The position numbers and the translations under genes were made by a program. From the NCBI RefSeq assembly GCF_000165125.1, contig NZ_AEIU01000056.1, positions 1 through 41,493 of the forward strand: DNA of 41,493 nucleotides, in the 5' to 3' direction. The DNA comes from Vibrio caribbeanicus ATCC BAA-2122 (GTDB lineage Bacteria > Pseudomonadota > Gammaproteobacteria > Enterobacterales > Vibrionaceae). The notes below the pieces were generated by a model, which did not search any database, was not told the DNA's origin, and worked only from the letters and a program-made list of their open reading frames with translations. Shown here one piece after another: positions 19,682-28,171 of the stretch; position 1 is the stretch's first letter; every line of letters begins with the position of its first letter.

Positions 19682-21379
19682 ATGGAAAACAGCTACGATT
19701 TTATTATTGTCGGCGCAGGTTCTGCCGGTTGCGTCTTGGCAGACAGATTATCAGCAAGTGGTGAATATCGCGTTTTACTTTTGGAGGCGGGAGGTACGGA
19801 TAAAAGTATTTTTATTCAAATGCCCACAGCACTCTCTTATCCGATGAATACTGAGCGATATGCTTGGCAGTTTGAAACGTCTGAGGAAATGGGTCTAGAT
19901 GGAAGAAGGCTTCATTGCCCGCGAGGGAGAGTTTTGGGAGGTAGTTCTTCTATTAATGGAATGGTTTATGTTCGCGGTCATGCTTGTGACTTTGATGAGT
20001 GGGAGGAAAACGGAGCCACTGGGTGGAGTTACTTATCCTGCTTACCGTATTTTAAGCGTGCAGAATCTTGGTTTAAGGGGGGAGATTCATACCGAGGGGG
20101 ACAGGGACCCGTTGGAACCTGTGCTGGAAATAATATGAAGCTTAACCCTCTCTACAAGGCATTTATTGAGGCAGGAAAAGACGCCGGCTATCCAGAAACG
20201 GATGACTATAACGGTTATCAGCAAGAAGGCTTCGGTTCAATGCATATGACGGTGGATAAGGGGGTACGTGCATCTACCTCTAACGCCTACTTAAGGCGCG
20301 CCCTCAAGCGTAAAAATTTGACTTTAGTTAAAGGTGTTGTGGTTCATAAAGTACATATTGATGGCCACAGAGCAACTGGGGTTGAATATGAAAAAAATGG
20401 TAAAACTCACGATGTAAATGCTTTAAAAGAAGTGATTTCTAGTGCTGGTTCTATCGGTTCGCCACAGCTTCTACAACTTTCTGGTATAGGGCCTCAAGAC
20501 GTTTTATCCAAAGCAAAAATTGAACAAGTTATCGATTTGCCCGGAGTTGGACGCAACCTCCAAGATCATTTAGAAGTTTATTTTCAATATCATTGCAAAC
20601 AACCAATCACTCTTAATAGCAAACTAGGGCTCTTGAGTAAGGCGAAAATTGGTACAGAGTGGATATTGACTCGCAAAGGGCTTGGTGCGACAAATCACTT
20701 TGAGTCGTGTGCATTTATTCGCTCGCGCGAGGGATTAAAGTGGCCAAATATTCAGTACCATTTTTTGCCAGCGGCAATGCGCTACGATGGTCGAGCTGCA
20801 TTTGATGGGCACGGCTTTCAAGTTCATGTTGGGCCTAATAAGCCTGAAAGTCGTGGTCAAGTGGAGGTTGTGTCGAGTGATCCTCGTGTAAAACCAAATA
20901 TCACATTCAATTACATTTCTACAGAGCAAGATCGCCAAGATTGGCGAGACTGTATCAGACTAACACGCGAAATTCTCCAGCAGCCAGCAATGGATAAATT
21001 CCGTGGGGATGAAATTCAGCCGGGTATCAGCATAACAAGCGATGAAGATATTGATGCTTGGGTTAAACAAAATGTTGAGAGCGCTTATCACCCTTCCTGC
21101 ACATGTAAAATGGGGGCGGAGAATGACCCCTTGGCGGTATTAGACTCATCATGTCGAGTTCGGGGAGTTGAGAATTTAAGGGTTGTGGATTCATCAGTAT
21201 TTCCCACGATTCCTAATGGAAACTTAAATGCCCCTACTATTATGGTAGCCGAGCGAGTGGCCGATATGATTCTATCCAAACCGTTACTAAAAAGTGAGCA
21301 AATAGAAGTCTGGATAGATCCTAATTGGAGGGAGAAACAGCGTCTCAACTCTCCTAAAAGGCTTGCTGAACAGATTTAA
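19682..21379 (+). CDS. betA: Choline dehydrogenase BetA
   Basis: 565 residues, GMC oxidoreductase family. The FAD-binding Rossmann motif GAGSAG is at residues 11-16, followed by LLLEAGG; the family signature [21 protein letters not shown] is split here only by my reading and lies near residues 78-98. Catalytic His470 is in [10 protein letters not shown], and the C-terminal NGNLNAPT near Asn514-Asn516 supplies the second conserved residue. It oxidises choline to betaine aldehyde, and can carry on to betaine, passing electrons to the membrane respiratory chain. I start at ATG 19682 with AGGGA ten bases ahead; a GTG directly before it is also possible. 24 bases separate it from betB. Confidence 0.96.
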   Translation: MENSYDFIIVGAGSAGCVLADRLSASGEYRVLLLEAGGTDKSIFIQMPTALSYPMNTERYAWQFETSEEMGLDGRRLHCPRGRVLGGSSSINGMVYVRGHACDFDEWEENGATGWSYLSCLPYFKRAESWFKGGDSYRGGQGPVGTCAGNNMKLNPLYKAFIEAGKDAGYPETDDYNGYQQEGFGSMHMTVDKGVRASTSNAYLRRALKRKNLTLVKGVVVHKVHIDGHRATGVEYEKNGKTHDVNALKEVISSAGSIGSPQLLQLSGIGPQDVLSKAKIEQVIDLPGVGRNLQDHLEVYFQYHCKQPITLNSKLGLLSKAKIGTEWILTRKGLGATNHFESCAFIRSREGLKWPNIQYHFLPAAMRYDGRAAFDGHGFQVHVGPNKPESRGQVEVVSSDPRVKPNITFNYISTEQDRQDWRDCIRLTREILQQPAMDKFRGDEIQPGISITSDEDIDAWVKQNVESAYHPSCTCKMGAENDPLAVLDSSCRVRGVENLRVVDSSVFPTIPNGNLNAPTIMVAERVADMILSKPLLKSEQIEVWIDPNWREKQRLNSPKRLAEQI

Positions 21380-21414
21380 ATAAAACGATCAGTAATAAAT
21401 ACAAGGAAATGATT

Positions 21415-22353
21415 ATGTTAAAAATCAAAAGGACAATAGCCACTTCGGCAATATTGGCCGTGGCTCTGAATGTCAATGCAAACCAGTGTGATACGGTACG
21501 TTTTGCTGATGTTGGTTGGACAGATATCACTGCTACGACAGCGGTGACATCTGAATTACTTAAAGGAATGGGCTATCAGACAGAGACAGATCTCCTATCG
21601 GTTCCGGTAACATACTCGTCGATGGCGAATGGTGATATTGATGTGTTTTTGGGCAACTGGATGCCGACGATGGAGGCTGACATCGCAAAATATCGCGATG
21701 AAGGTACGGTGGAGACAGTAAGAGCAAATTTGGAGGGTGCCAAATATACATTGGCCGTACCCAAGTATGTTTATGATGCTGGAGTAAAGAATTTCTCAGA
21801 TTTAGTTAAGCATTCCGACAAGTTCAAAGGCCGCATCTATGGTATTGAGCCCGGTAATGATGGGAATCGTCTTATCCAATCTATGATAGACAAAAATGCG
21901 TTTGGCTTAAAAGATTTTAAGTTGGTCGAATCAAGTGAAGCTGGAATGGTTTCTCAGGTGAGTCGTGCTGCTCGAAGAAATCAATGGATTGTCTACCTTG
22001 GGTGGGCTCCACACCCAATGAATAGTAATGTTGAAATGACCTATCTATCTGGTGGTGATGACTTCTTTGGTCCGAACTATGGTGGCGCCAATGTCTATAC
22101 AAATGTGCGCAGTAATTATTTATCTGAATGTCAAAATGTCGGTCAAATGCTGAAAAATTTAGAGTTTAGCTTAGAGATGGAAAATGAACTGATGGAAGCG
22201 ATTTTGAATCAGAACATGAAACCAGCTAAAGCTGCCCAGCAGTGGTTACATAACAATCCAAGTCAAGTGGAAATTTGGCTAAAAGGTATCAAAACGTTGG
22301 ACGGAAAAGACGCAGCAAAGGCTGTTAGTAGCTACATAAAATCAAATGTATAA
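21415..22353 (+). CDS. proX: Choline/glycine betaine ABC transporter substrate-binding protein ProX
   Basis: 312 residues from ATG 21415, preferred over ATG 21409 because AAGGA at 21403 is seven bases from the former and only one from the latter. Signal peptide KIKRTIATSAILAVALNVNA. Mature protein belongs to the OpuAC/ChoX group: VRFADVGWTDITATTA, DVFLGNWMPTMEAD and IVYLGWAPHPMN carry the Trp residues that form the aromatic cage around a quaternary ammonium group. It acts in the periplasm and hands the ligand to ProW/ProV. In Vibrio this operon's transporter is reported to take up betaine and related solutes; choline specificity is possible from the ChoX-like sequence. Confidence 0.93.
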   Translation: MLKIKRTIATSAILAVALNVNANQCDTVRFADVGWTDITATTAVTSELLKGMGYQTETDLLSVPVTYSSMANGDIDVFLGNWMPTMEADIAKYRDEGTVETVRANLEGAKYTLAVPKYVYDAGVKNFSDLVKHSDKFKGRIYGIEPGNDGNRLIQSMIDKNAFGLKDFKLVESSEAGMVSQVSRAARRNQWIVYLGWAPHPMNSNVEMTYLSGGDDFFGPNYGGANVYTNVRSNYLSECQNVGQMLKNLEFSLEMENELMEAILNQNMKPAKAAQQWLHNNPSQVEIWLKGIKTLDGKDAAKAVSSYIKSNV

Positions 22354-22403
22354 GTAGATGGGGGGTAGGTATTGTTCTATCGCCCTAACATGAAGGCTTT
22401 ATA

Positions 22404-23246
22404 GTGAACTTTATTACAAATAATAAAATCCCTGTGGGTGAATGGATTGAGGCTGGTGTAGATTGGCTAACGTTAAACGGCGCTGGTTTTTTCGATGCTA
22501 TTTCTATTTTCTTGGAGACCATCATCCATTTTGTTGTTGATGTGTTTAAATGGATGCCGCCAGCTTTACCCATATTATTGACGGCAGCTATCGCTTGGTA
22601 TTTGCACCGCAGTATCCCTTTGGTGGTTTTTGTTGTCGCGGCACTTCTTACCATTCTAAATTTGGGTTATTGGCAGGAAATGTTGGAAACCTTTGTTTTG
22701 GTCTTTGCGGCAACAACTATGTCTGTACTGATCGGTGTGCCTGTTGGCATCATGGCTGCCCATCGTCCTTGGCTATATACCATTCTTCGGCCGGTTTTAG
22801 ATCTCATGCAAACCGTACCAACGTTTGTTTATCTTATTCCAACCTTGGTTCTGTTTGGTCTGGGAATTGTACCTGGTTTGATTTCGACCATTATTTTTGC
22901 CATCGCTGCTCCAATCCGACTCACGTATTTGGGTATGACAAAAGTACCGGAAGAACTCATAGAAGCGGGAAAAGCATTTGGGGCAAGCCGAATGAAACTG
23001 CTGTTTAAAGTCGAATTACCTGCAGCCATGCCGAGTATAATGGCTGGTGTCACCCAGTGCATTATGCTGTCTCTTTCTATGGTTGTTATTGCTGCACTTG
23101 TTGGCGCTGATGGGTTGGGAAAACCCGTTATTAGAGCTTTAAACACGGTCAATATATCTCAAGGTTTTGAAGCTGGGCTTGCCATAGTTTTGGTGGCGAT
23201 CATTTTAGACAGGTTGTGTAAGACACCAAACCAAAAAGAGGTTTAG
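22404..23246 (+). CDS. proW: Glycine betaine/choline ABC permease ProW
   Basis: 280 residues starting with GTG at 22404 (NFITNNKIPVGEW), with GAAGG eight bases upstream. Inner-membrane BinProt-type permease with about six to seven hydrophobic segments (PALPILLTAAIAWYL, LVVFVVAALLTILN, LVFAATTMSVLIGVPVGIM, TFVYLIPTLVLFGLGIVPG, and others). The cytoplasmic EAA loop that contacts the ATPase is seen in EELIEAGKAFGASRMKLLFKVELPAAMP. The typical LDLMQTVPTFVYLIP is present. It pairs with ProV, which starts 2 bases after its stop. Confidence 0.94.
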   Translation: MNFITNNKIPVGEWIEAGVDWLTLNGAGFFDAISIFLETIIHFVVDVFKWMPPALPILLTAAIAWYLHRSIPLVVFVVAALLTILNLGYWQEMLETFVLVFAATTMSVLIGVPVGIMAAHRPWLYTILRPVLDLMQTVPTFVYLIPTLVLFGLGIVPGLISTIIFAIAAPIRLTYLGMTKVPEELIEAGKAFGASRMKLLFKVELPAAMPSIMAGVTQCIMLSLSMVVIAALVGADGLGKPVIRALNTVNISQGFEAGLAIVLVAIILDRLCKTPNQKEV

Positions 23247-23248
23247 TT

Positions 23249-24433
23249 ATGGACGCTATTACAATAAAGCACTTAGATGTTGTCTTTGGTGACAAACCAG
23301 CTAGCGCTCTTGAATTACTTGATCAAGGGAAGTCTCGTCAAGAAATTATTGATGAAACAGGGCAGATCGTAGGTGTCAATGATGTTTCATTGACAGTGAA
23401 AGAAGGAGAGATCTGTGTGTTAATGGGACTTTCTGGCTCTGGAAAATCGAGTTTGTTGAGAGCGGTTAATGGGCTGAATGAAATAAGCCGTGGCTCGCTC
23501 GAGATCAAAGATGGAGAAAATGTTGTTAATCTTGCCCAATGTGATGATGCAACGTTAAGGCATCTCCGCACCCATCGTGTATCTATGGTTTTCCAGAAGT
23601 TCGGTTTAATGCCGTGGCTTACGGTTTTAGATAATGTCGCTTTTGGGCTTGAAATGCGCGGAGTGGGGAAAGCCGAACGACGTAATAAAGCTAGAGAGCA
23701 ACTTTCGATGGTGGGCTTAGGGCAATGGGAGGACAAATTCCCACACGAGCTTTCAGGTGGAATGCAACAGCGAGTTGGACTAGCGAGAGCATTCGCTATG
23801 GATACTGATATCTTATTGATGGATGAACCTTTTTCAGCACTAGACCCTTTGATAAGAGCCCAGTTACAAGATGAATTAATTGTGCTTCAGAATAAGTTAA
23901 ATAAAACTATACTCTTTGTCAGTCATGATTTGGACGAAGCACTTAAGATCGGCAACAATATTGCTATCATGGAGTCGGGGCAATTGATACAGCATGGTCA
24001 GCCAGAAGAAATTATTCTGTCTCCAAAAACTGAATATGTTCGTGATTTTGTCGCTCATACTAATCCTCTCAACGTATTGAAAGGGCGTTCGTTGATGAAA
24101 GCGAAAAATGAGTTGGCTTGTCGAAAAGATCAGTGGGAAATTAACCCTTCTGAGTCTTTATGGGTAGAACAGGGGCAAACAGGCTTGCAGTTAGTTGACT
24201 CAAATAAAACTTTGGTGGATTGGAGTAATGGTCAAACATGTCTTGATGATATCGATACTATGACTGTAGTAAAAGTCAGCCCAGAGATTGGAATGAGAGA
24301 AGCAATCGAGCTTAAACAGCGTAGTAAACAGCCTTTGCTACTTGTAGAAGAAGAGGATTTCATTGGGCTTTTGACAGACCATGAGCTCTATGACGCATTG
24401 TTGGGGAAATTTAAAAATAGAGAGGTAGCATAG
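23249..24433 (+). CDS. proV: Glycine betaine/choline ABC ATPase ProV
   Basis: 394 residues. Motifs: Walker A GLSGSGKSS near residue 60, QKFGLMPW Q-loop, signature LSGGMQQR, Walker B ILLMDEPFSALDP, and switch His in FVSHDLDEA. The N-terminal extension (ALELLDQGKSRQEIIDETGQIVGVNDVSL) is typical of ProV/OpuAA. The C-terminal ~110 residues (from about 285) form a CBS-type region (MREAIELKQRSKQPLLLVEEEDFIGLLTD), which in this family senses ionic strength. It is the last gene of the six-gene operon and is followed by a hairpin terminator. Confidence 0.95.
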   Translation: MDAITIKHLDVVFGDKPASALELLDQGKSRQEIIDETGQIVGVNDVSLTVKEGEICVLMGLSGSGKSSLLRAVNGLNEISRGSLEIKDGENVVNLAQCDDATLRHLRTHRVSMVFQKFGLMPWLTVLDNVAFGLEMRGVGKAERRNKAREQLSMVGLGQWEDKFPHELSGGMQQRVGLARAFAMDTDILLMDEPFSALDPLIRAQLQDELIVLQNKLNKTILFVSHDLDEALKIGNNIAIMESGQLIQHGQPEEIILSPKTEYVRDFVAHTNPLNVLKGRSLMKAKNELACRKDQWEINPSESLWVEQGQTGLQLVDSNKTLVDWSNGQTCLDDIDTMTVVKVSPEIGMREAIELKQRSKQPLLLVEEEDFIGLLTDHELYDALLGKFKNREVA

Positions 24434-24469
24434 CTGAATGCTATGTTTAGTTAAGAAAATCAACTCTGC

Positions 24470-24507
24470 ATTATGGGCATTTGGTTATTTATTCAACTGC
24501 CCATAAT
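24470..24507 (+). terminator. Probable terminator of the betIBA-proXWV operon
   Basis: Arms ATTATGGGC (24470-24478) and GCCCATAAT (24499-24507) pair over 9 bp; a few further pairs extend into the 20-base interval. A short AT-rich tail follows. It lies 37 bases after the proV stop codon. Confidence 0.6.
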
Positions 24508-24520
24508 TTAAATACAAAGA

Positions 24521-24786
24521 TATACCCAAGTGACTTCAAAATGCAGGATTCAGAGCAATGCCAAAGTGTTGAGTTCAAGGAAAATAACGCAGCGTAATAG
24601 TCGACTCTTACCAAGTTATTTGACGATGAAATCGGCACTGTGGCATGCTCCCAAAGGGCGAGTTGTCTTGCTTTACATACTTTGTTACCGATTTTCAATT
24701 TAGATGACTAGATTTTCAAATCGTTGCCTTGCCTGTAAAGCAAGCCATTCTCGCTGAACCTAGCATCTTGAAGTTACTTGGGTATA
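24521..24786 (+). repeat. MITE-like repeat, full-length copy 2 (266 bp)
   Basis: Same ends (TATACCCAAGTGACTTC ... AGTTACTTGGGTATA) and same interior as copy 1 at 1424-1688 with scattered substitutions. It fills the gap between the proV terminator and the carbonic-anhydrase-like gene. Confidence 0.9.
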
Positions 24787-24814
24787 GGCATTAACTTTAA
24801 GTTAAGCCGTAAAG

Positions 24815-25375
24815 TTAAAGCTCATTAGTCATCTTTTGATAGCCCTTGACTAAAGCATGATTCGCTGAGACGACCGACGCGGAAAAAGCAACAAAATCTG
24901 GAGTAACGGGTAAGATATTACCCAAATCCTCTTCTGAGCCAATATTAGTCATAGGTGGGATATGAAAAAGGTTCGGAAGATTGATACCATCGACTACGCA
25001 GTTGTGTCGAATTACACAACCGTCGCCAATTTGAGTATTAAACACCACTGAATTAAAACCGATAAAGACATCATCACCAATAGTGCAGGGACCATGGACT
25101 ATGGAACGATGTGCAATTGATGAGCGTTCTCCAATTGTCACCGCGGCTCCAGCTTTGGAGTGTATTACAACACCGTCTTGGATATTGGTGTCTTTTTTAA
25201 TTGTGATGGCTTCCATTTGACCTTGTTCGTTCACTTCATCTGCTCTAATAACCGCATAAGGCCCAATAAACACATTTTCTTCAACAATAACTTTGCCACA
25301 GATTATTGCTGTCGGGTCGACAAAGGATTTTTTCGATACTGTTGGCATGTGTCCACTTGGGTTTCTTCTCAACAT
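24815..25375 (-). CDS. Gamma-carbonic-anhydrase-like left-handed beta-helix protein
   Basis: 186 residues made of hexapeptide repeats (for example VFIGPY, VTIGER, CTIGDDVFIGF, CVIRHN), which fold as a left-handed beta-helix trimer. Three histidines fit the zinc site of gamma carbonic anhydrases: His72 (VVIHSK), His89 and His94 (IAHRSIVHG). The subgroup with an inserted EVNEQGQMEAI loop and a C-terminal helix (SANHALVKGYQKM) resembles Cam/CamH. It may therefore hydrate carbon dioxide, but acyltransferase relatives such as CaiE share the fold. GAGGTAA precedes the ATG by eight bases. No signal peptide. Confidence 0.8.
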   Translation of the reverse strand: MLRRNPSGHMPTVSKKSFVDPTAIICGKVIVEENVFIGPYAVIRADEVNEQGQMEAITIKKDTNIQDGVVIHSKAGAAVTIGERSSIAHRSIVHGPCTIGDDVFIGFNSVVFNTQIGDGCVIRHNCVVDGINLPNLFHIPPMTNIGSEEDLGNILPVTPDFVAFSASVVSANHALVKGYQKMTNEL

Positions 25376-25423
25376 TTTTATGATTACCTCTATAAGATAT
25401 TTTAAACGAGGGTGGGCTCACGC

Positions 25424-25461
25424 CGCACCCATTGTTATGTTATAACATAACAATGGGTGCG
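25424..25461. repeat. 38-bp perfect palindrome
   Basis: The sequence from 25424 to 25461 is self-complementary without a mismatch. Its left arm reads CGCACCCATTGTTATGTTA and the centre is TTATAA. No T run follows on either strand, so it is not a standard terminator. It lies 49 bases upstream of the carbonic-anhydrase-like start codon and downstream of the DUF3010 gene. Confidence 0.9.
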
Positions 25462-25487
25462 TGAAACATGAAATTTATTGATAAAGA

Positions 25488-25506
25488 GCCGAATGAGGAG
25501 TTCGGC
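25488..25506 (-). terminator. Possible terminator of the DUF3010 gene
   Basis: Arms GCCGAA (25488-25493) and TTCGGC (25501-25506) with a 7-base loop; on the minus strand the hairpin is followed by TCTTTAT. A second perfect hairpin (arms AGCTCAAGC and GCTTGAGCT, 25516-25536, 3-base loop) lies between it and the DUF3010 stop and may work with it. Confidence 0.4.
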
Positions 25507-25577
25507 AGTTAGGTAAGCTCAAGCAAAGCTTGAGCTGGGATGTTTCTACTTTGAAGTTAAAGTGGGTATGAGGATGA

Positions 25578-26006
25578 TTAATTACGCATCATCGAACAAG
25601 CGTATGCGGTAGTAAATGCTTGCTCTTGAAATTGTTTAAGGCCAGTGTCTTTAAACGTCACTGCGAGTGGATTTCTTTTTAGGCTCTCTTTGATTTGGGT
25701 TGGAGAAACGATTTCTACGTTTAAATCATCGATCAATTGAATCGCTGCCTCAAGTTTGAAACCCACTGCGCCGCCTGCAAATTTACCCTTTGCTTGCCTT
25801 TGGCGAATAACGACTTTTTCGATTTGGTAATCTTGTATGAGTTTTGCAAATGAAAACTGAAACTTGCGCACTTCTTGTGTGTCATTTGCATTGCCAATGC
25901 TGAGTTTTGTGACGCGACAGTCAGGTAAGTGAATAACGCCTTCAGAATTAGAGAGAAGACAGATAACAGCGTCGTTACCTTTGAGTTCTACACCACAGAT
26001 TTTCAT
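25578..26006 (-). CDS. DUF3010 family protein
   Basis: 142 residues, no signal peptide. The opening MKICGVELKGNDAVICLL and the middle IEKVVIRQRQAKGKFAGGAVGFKLEAAIQL match the DUF3010 family of gammaproteobacteria. The strand-then-acidic opening resembles RNase H/RuvC-like folds, which is only a fold suggestion; no complete acidic triad is obvious to me. Function is not known. The minimal 41-bp repeat lies 32 bases upstream of its start and probably overlaps or abuts its promoter. Confidence 0.8.
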   Translation of the reverse strand: MKICGVELKGNDAVICLLSNSEGVIHLPDCRVTKLSIGNANDTQEVRKFQFSFAKLIQDYQIEKVVIRQRQAKGKFAGGAVGFKLEAAIQLIDDLNVEIVSPTQIKESLKRNPLAVTFKDTGLKQFQEQAFTTAYACSMMRN

Positions 26007-26038
26007 GTTTTTACCTAGTATTTTTATTGACGCTCTAT

Positions 26039-26079
26039 TATACCCAAGTAGCTTTAAGATGCTAGGTTACTTGGGTATA
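26039..26079. repeat. Minimal repeat copy: two terminal repeats fused (41 bp)
   Basis: TATACCCAAGTAGCTTTAAG is followed directly by the inverted end GGTTACTTGGGTATA, with no interior. This is an imperfect palindrome able to form a long hairpin. It represents the repeat family reduced to its ends. Confidence 0.85.
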
Positions 26080-26094
26080 TAAGATACCTGCAGG

Positions 26095-26466
26095 TTATTG
26101 GCACAAGATACCGAGTTTTGCAGGTTCGACTATTGAGTATTCATTACTTAAGTTTCGGTAAACGATGGCATGCCATTGTTCCCCATTTTTTAGCGTAAAT
26201 TGAACCGCATAATTCATTCCACTTACAATCTGTATTCTCACTAGATCGATACGCTTTAATTCTGCGTCATCTCCCATTTTCTCAATAACAAGTGCGATGG
26301 CTTGCTTTGCCTCAGGTGTCACATCAGATGCTGACCAACCACCAGCAAGTGCTTTATTCTGACATATATAGGATTGCTCTTTTTGGTTAGAAATGCTGGT
26401 TGCTGCATTACTGCAACCAAATAGCGTTGCTGACGCTATTATTGAAATAATAACTGAAGTTTTCAT
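26095..26466 (-). CDS. Cystatin-like lipoprotein
   Basis: 123 residues from the start MKTSVIISIIASATLFGCSN at 26466, a lipoprotein signal with lipobox LFGC and Cys18; the frame extends 12 codons further upstream but that part is not signal-like. The mature protein reads like a type-1/2 cystatin: Gly-Gly at 42-43 (LAGGWS), a helix PEAKQAIALVIEKMG, then IDLVRIQIVSGMNYAVQF with the QxVxG hairpin (Gln79-Gly83) and a following strand EQWHAIVYRNL. Cystatins inhibit papain-type cysteine proteases. Cys35 and Cys122 could form a disulphide. The closest explanation is a bacterial cystatin-fold inhibitor or decoy anchored in the envelope; inhibitory activity is unproven. Confidence 0.7.
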   Translation of the reverse strand: MKTSVIISIIASATLFGCSNAATSISNQKEQSYICQNKALAGGWSASDVTPEAKQAIALVIEKMGDDAELKRIDLVRIQIVSGMNYAVQFTLKNGEQWHAIVYRNLSNEYSIVEPAKLGILCQ

Positions 26467-26515
26467 TGTATAGAGTAACCTTTTATTCGGTGTATGGAAC
26501 ACTATCTAACTATTG

Positions 26516-26720
26516 TATACCCAAGTCACCTCAAAATGCAGGCTTCAGAGCGATGCCACAGCGTTGAGTTCAAGGAAAATAACGCAGCGGAATAGTGGGC
26601 TCTTGCCAAGTTGTTTGACGATGAAATCGGCGTTGTGGCACGCCTCCAAAGGGCGAGTTGCCTTGCCTGTAAAATAAGTCATTCTCGCTGAACTTCGCAT
26701 CTTGAGGTGACTTGGGTATA
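26516..26720 (+). repeat. MITE-like repeat, internally deleted copy (205 bp)
   Basis: Both ends are intact (TATACCCAAGTCACCTC ... GGTGACTTGGGTATA). Compared with the full copies it lacks about 60 bases in the right half, joining GGGCGAGTTGCCTTGCCTG directly. It lies upstream of the cystatin-like gene. Confidence 0.88.
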
Positions 26721-27251
26721 TACCTTACGTAACTTGGAGTTGCTATTGAGTTAGGCTAACTCGTTTGTAAAGAGTATCACGAAGTCGATTAAGTCTACCG
26801 TACGCTCAATCTTTTGCGTCAGAGTTCAGTGAAATATAAGTAGCCTCTTATGGCCTCGCTTTATTAGGAGTGAAGGATTGCACTAACATCCAGCCCCTGT
26901 TTTCGCGGTTATTGTATGATCTCATTATTTGGATAGAAGTTTTACATGTCTCTAGGGAAGCTGAAGAATTGTTACTTAACACTTTTAGCGTAAATTTAGA
27001 CATTTAATAGCGCACTAATCGGTGACAGAACTATGATATATCCAAGTGACTTCAAAATGCACGTCCCCAAAGGCGAGTTGTCTTGCTTTACACGCGTCTT
27101 TACAGATGTACTTAGATGACTAGATTTTCAAATCGTTGTCTTGTCTGTAAAGCGAGCCATTTTAGCTGAACCTACCATCTTGAGGTTACTTGAGTAGAAA
27201 TATAAGTAACTCGTTGCGTTTTGAGGTGGGGTATGAGTCTAGGGTGACAAA
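26721..27251. other. Intergenic region with repeat copy 4
   Basis: The 531-base gap before the DUF6279 lipoprotein gene contains a degenerate repeat copy (27037-27198). The remaining 26721-27036 has no convincing reading frame, RNA gene or hairpin that I can see. Confidence 0.5.
27037..27198 (+). repeat. MITE-like repeat, degenerate copy (162 bp)
   Basis: Starts TATATCCAAGTGACTTC and ends GAGGTTACTTGAGTA, both ends with mismatches. The left half of the interior is missing, from the ATGC after the left end to the CCCCAAAGGCGAG block. It ends 53 bases before the DUF6279 start codon. Confidence 0.85.
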
Positions 27252-28082
27252 ATGAAGCGATTAATTACTCTGATTATTCTAAGTTTCTTTCTTTTTGGGT
27301 GCGGGACAAAATTTGTCTATAACCACATGGATTGGTTCGTATTAGAGTATATTGATGACTATGTTGATCTTGATGAAACTCAAAAGGAGCTCATAGTTAA
27401 TCAATTAGCGGTATTAAGTGAATGGCATCGCAAAGAAGAACTACCAAATTATATTCATCACCTCGATGTATTATCAGAGCTAAATTTTGAACAGTTAAAT
27501 ACGTCTATGATAGGCGCAGAAGAAGCTGCGCTGAGGAATCATTATCGACGTTTGATGGCAAGACTAGCACCAAGTTTGTATTCATTAGCTTGTAGTCTTT
27601 CAATACAACAGAAAGAAGAGCTTCTAGATAATATACGTGTAAGGCATACATCATATAAAGAAAAGTTTGAGGGGTTATCGGATATAGAAATACGTGAACG
27701 GTATCGTGAGCGTATTCAGAATAATATTGAGAAATGGATGGGATCTTTGACCAAAGATCAACGTGATGGTGTCCAACAATGGAGTCGTGACCTCAAAATT
27801 ACGGTTCCGGATTGGGTGTCACACCAAACAAAAATAAGACTGGAGATCCAGTCTATACTAGCGAGATGTTCAAATGAGGCCGTGTCGCGTGCTCAACTGT
27901 ATCGATTGTTAGTTGAACCTAGGCAATTATATTCTCCGGAGCTACGAGTTAAAACTGAGTACAACCGTGAGGTATCAAATCAATATATCGTTATGATTTT
28001 GTCAAAAATGAACAATAGGCAAGTCAGAAACTTCCGTGAAAGTCTTCACTCTTGGCGTGAAAAATTCATAGAGTTACTCTAA
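27252..28082 (+). CDS. DUF6279 family lipoprotein
   Basis: 276 residues. MKRLITLIILSFFLFGCG is a lipoprotein signal with lipobox LFGC and Cys17. The sequence right after it (TKFVYNHMDWFVLEYIDDYVDLDETQKEL) is the hallmark of the DUF6279 family found in marine gammaproteobacteria. The remainder is almost entirely helical and charged (for example EELLDNIRVRHTSYKEKFEGL, DIEIRERYRERIQNNIEKWM), suggesting a periplasmic helical bundle. Function is not known. The TSUP permease follows after 89 bases on the same strand. Confidence 0.8.
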   Translation: MKRLITLIILSFFLFGCGTKFVYNHMDWFVLEYIDDYVDLDETQKELIVNQLAVLSEWHRKEELPNYIHHLDVLSELNFEQLNTSMIGAEEAALRNHYRRLMARLAPSLYSLACSLSIQQKEELLDNIRVRHTSYKEKFEGLSDIEIRERYRERIQNNIEKWMGSLTKDQRDGVQQWSRDLKITVPDWVSHQTKIRLEIQSILARCSNEAVSRAQLYRLLVEPRQLYSPELRVKTEYNREVSNQYIVMILSKMNNRQVRNFRESLHSWREKFIELL

Positions 28083-28171
28083 GCAGTCCACAATATTGAA
28101 ATATGGGTATTTCTAATTTGGTCTTTGAGCAATAGGCTAAAGCTCATACGACTTTTTATTGAGTAAACGTC

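Larger units (their letters stand above)
24434..24814. other. Convergent intergenic region holding terminator and repeat copy 2
   Basis: The 381-base gap between convergent proV and the carbonic-anhydrase-like gene consists of the operon terminator (24470-24507), the 266-bp repeat, and about 28 bases of AT-rich sequence. Nothing else coding is seen. Confidence 0.6.

Noticed and set aside
22550-23008. 152-codon frame overlapping proW
   Set aside because: A shadow of proW in another frame, rich in Cys and His in a way unlike real proteins of this genome.
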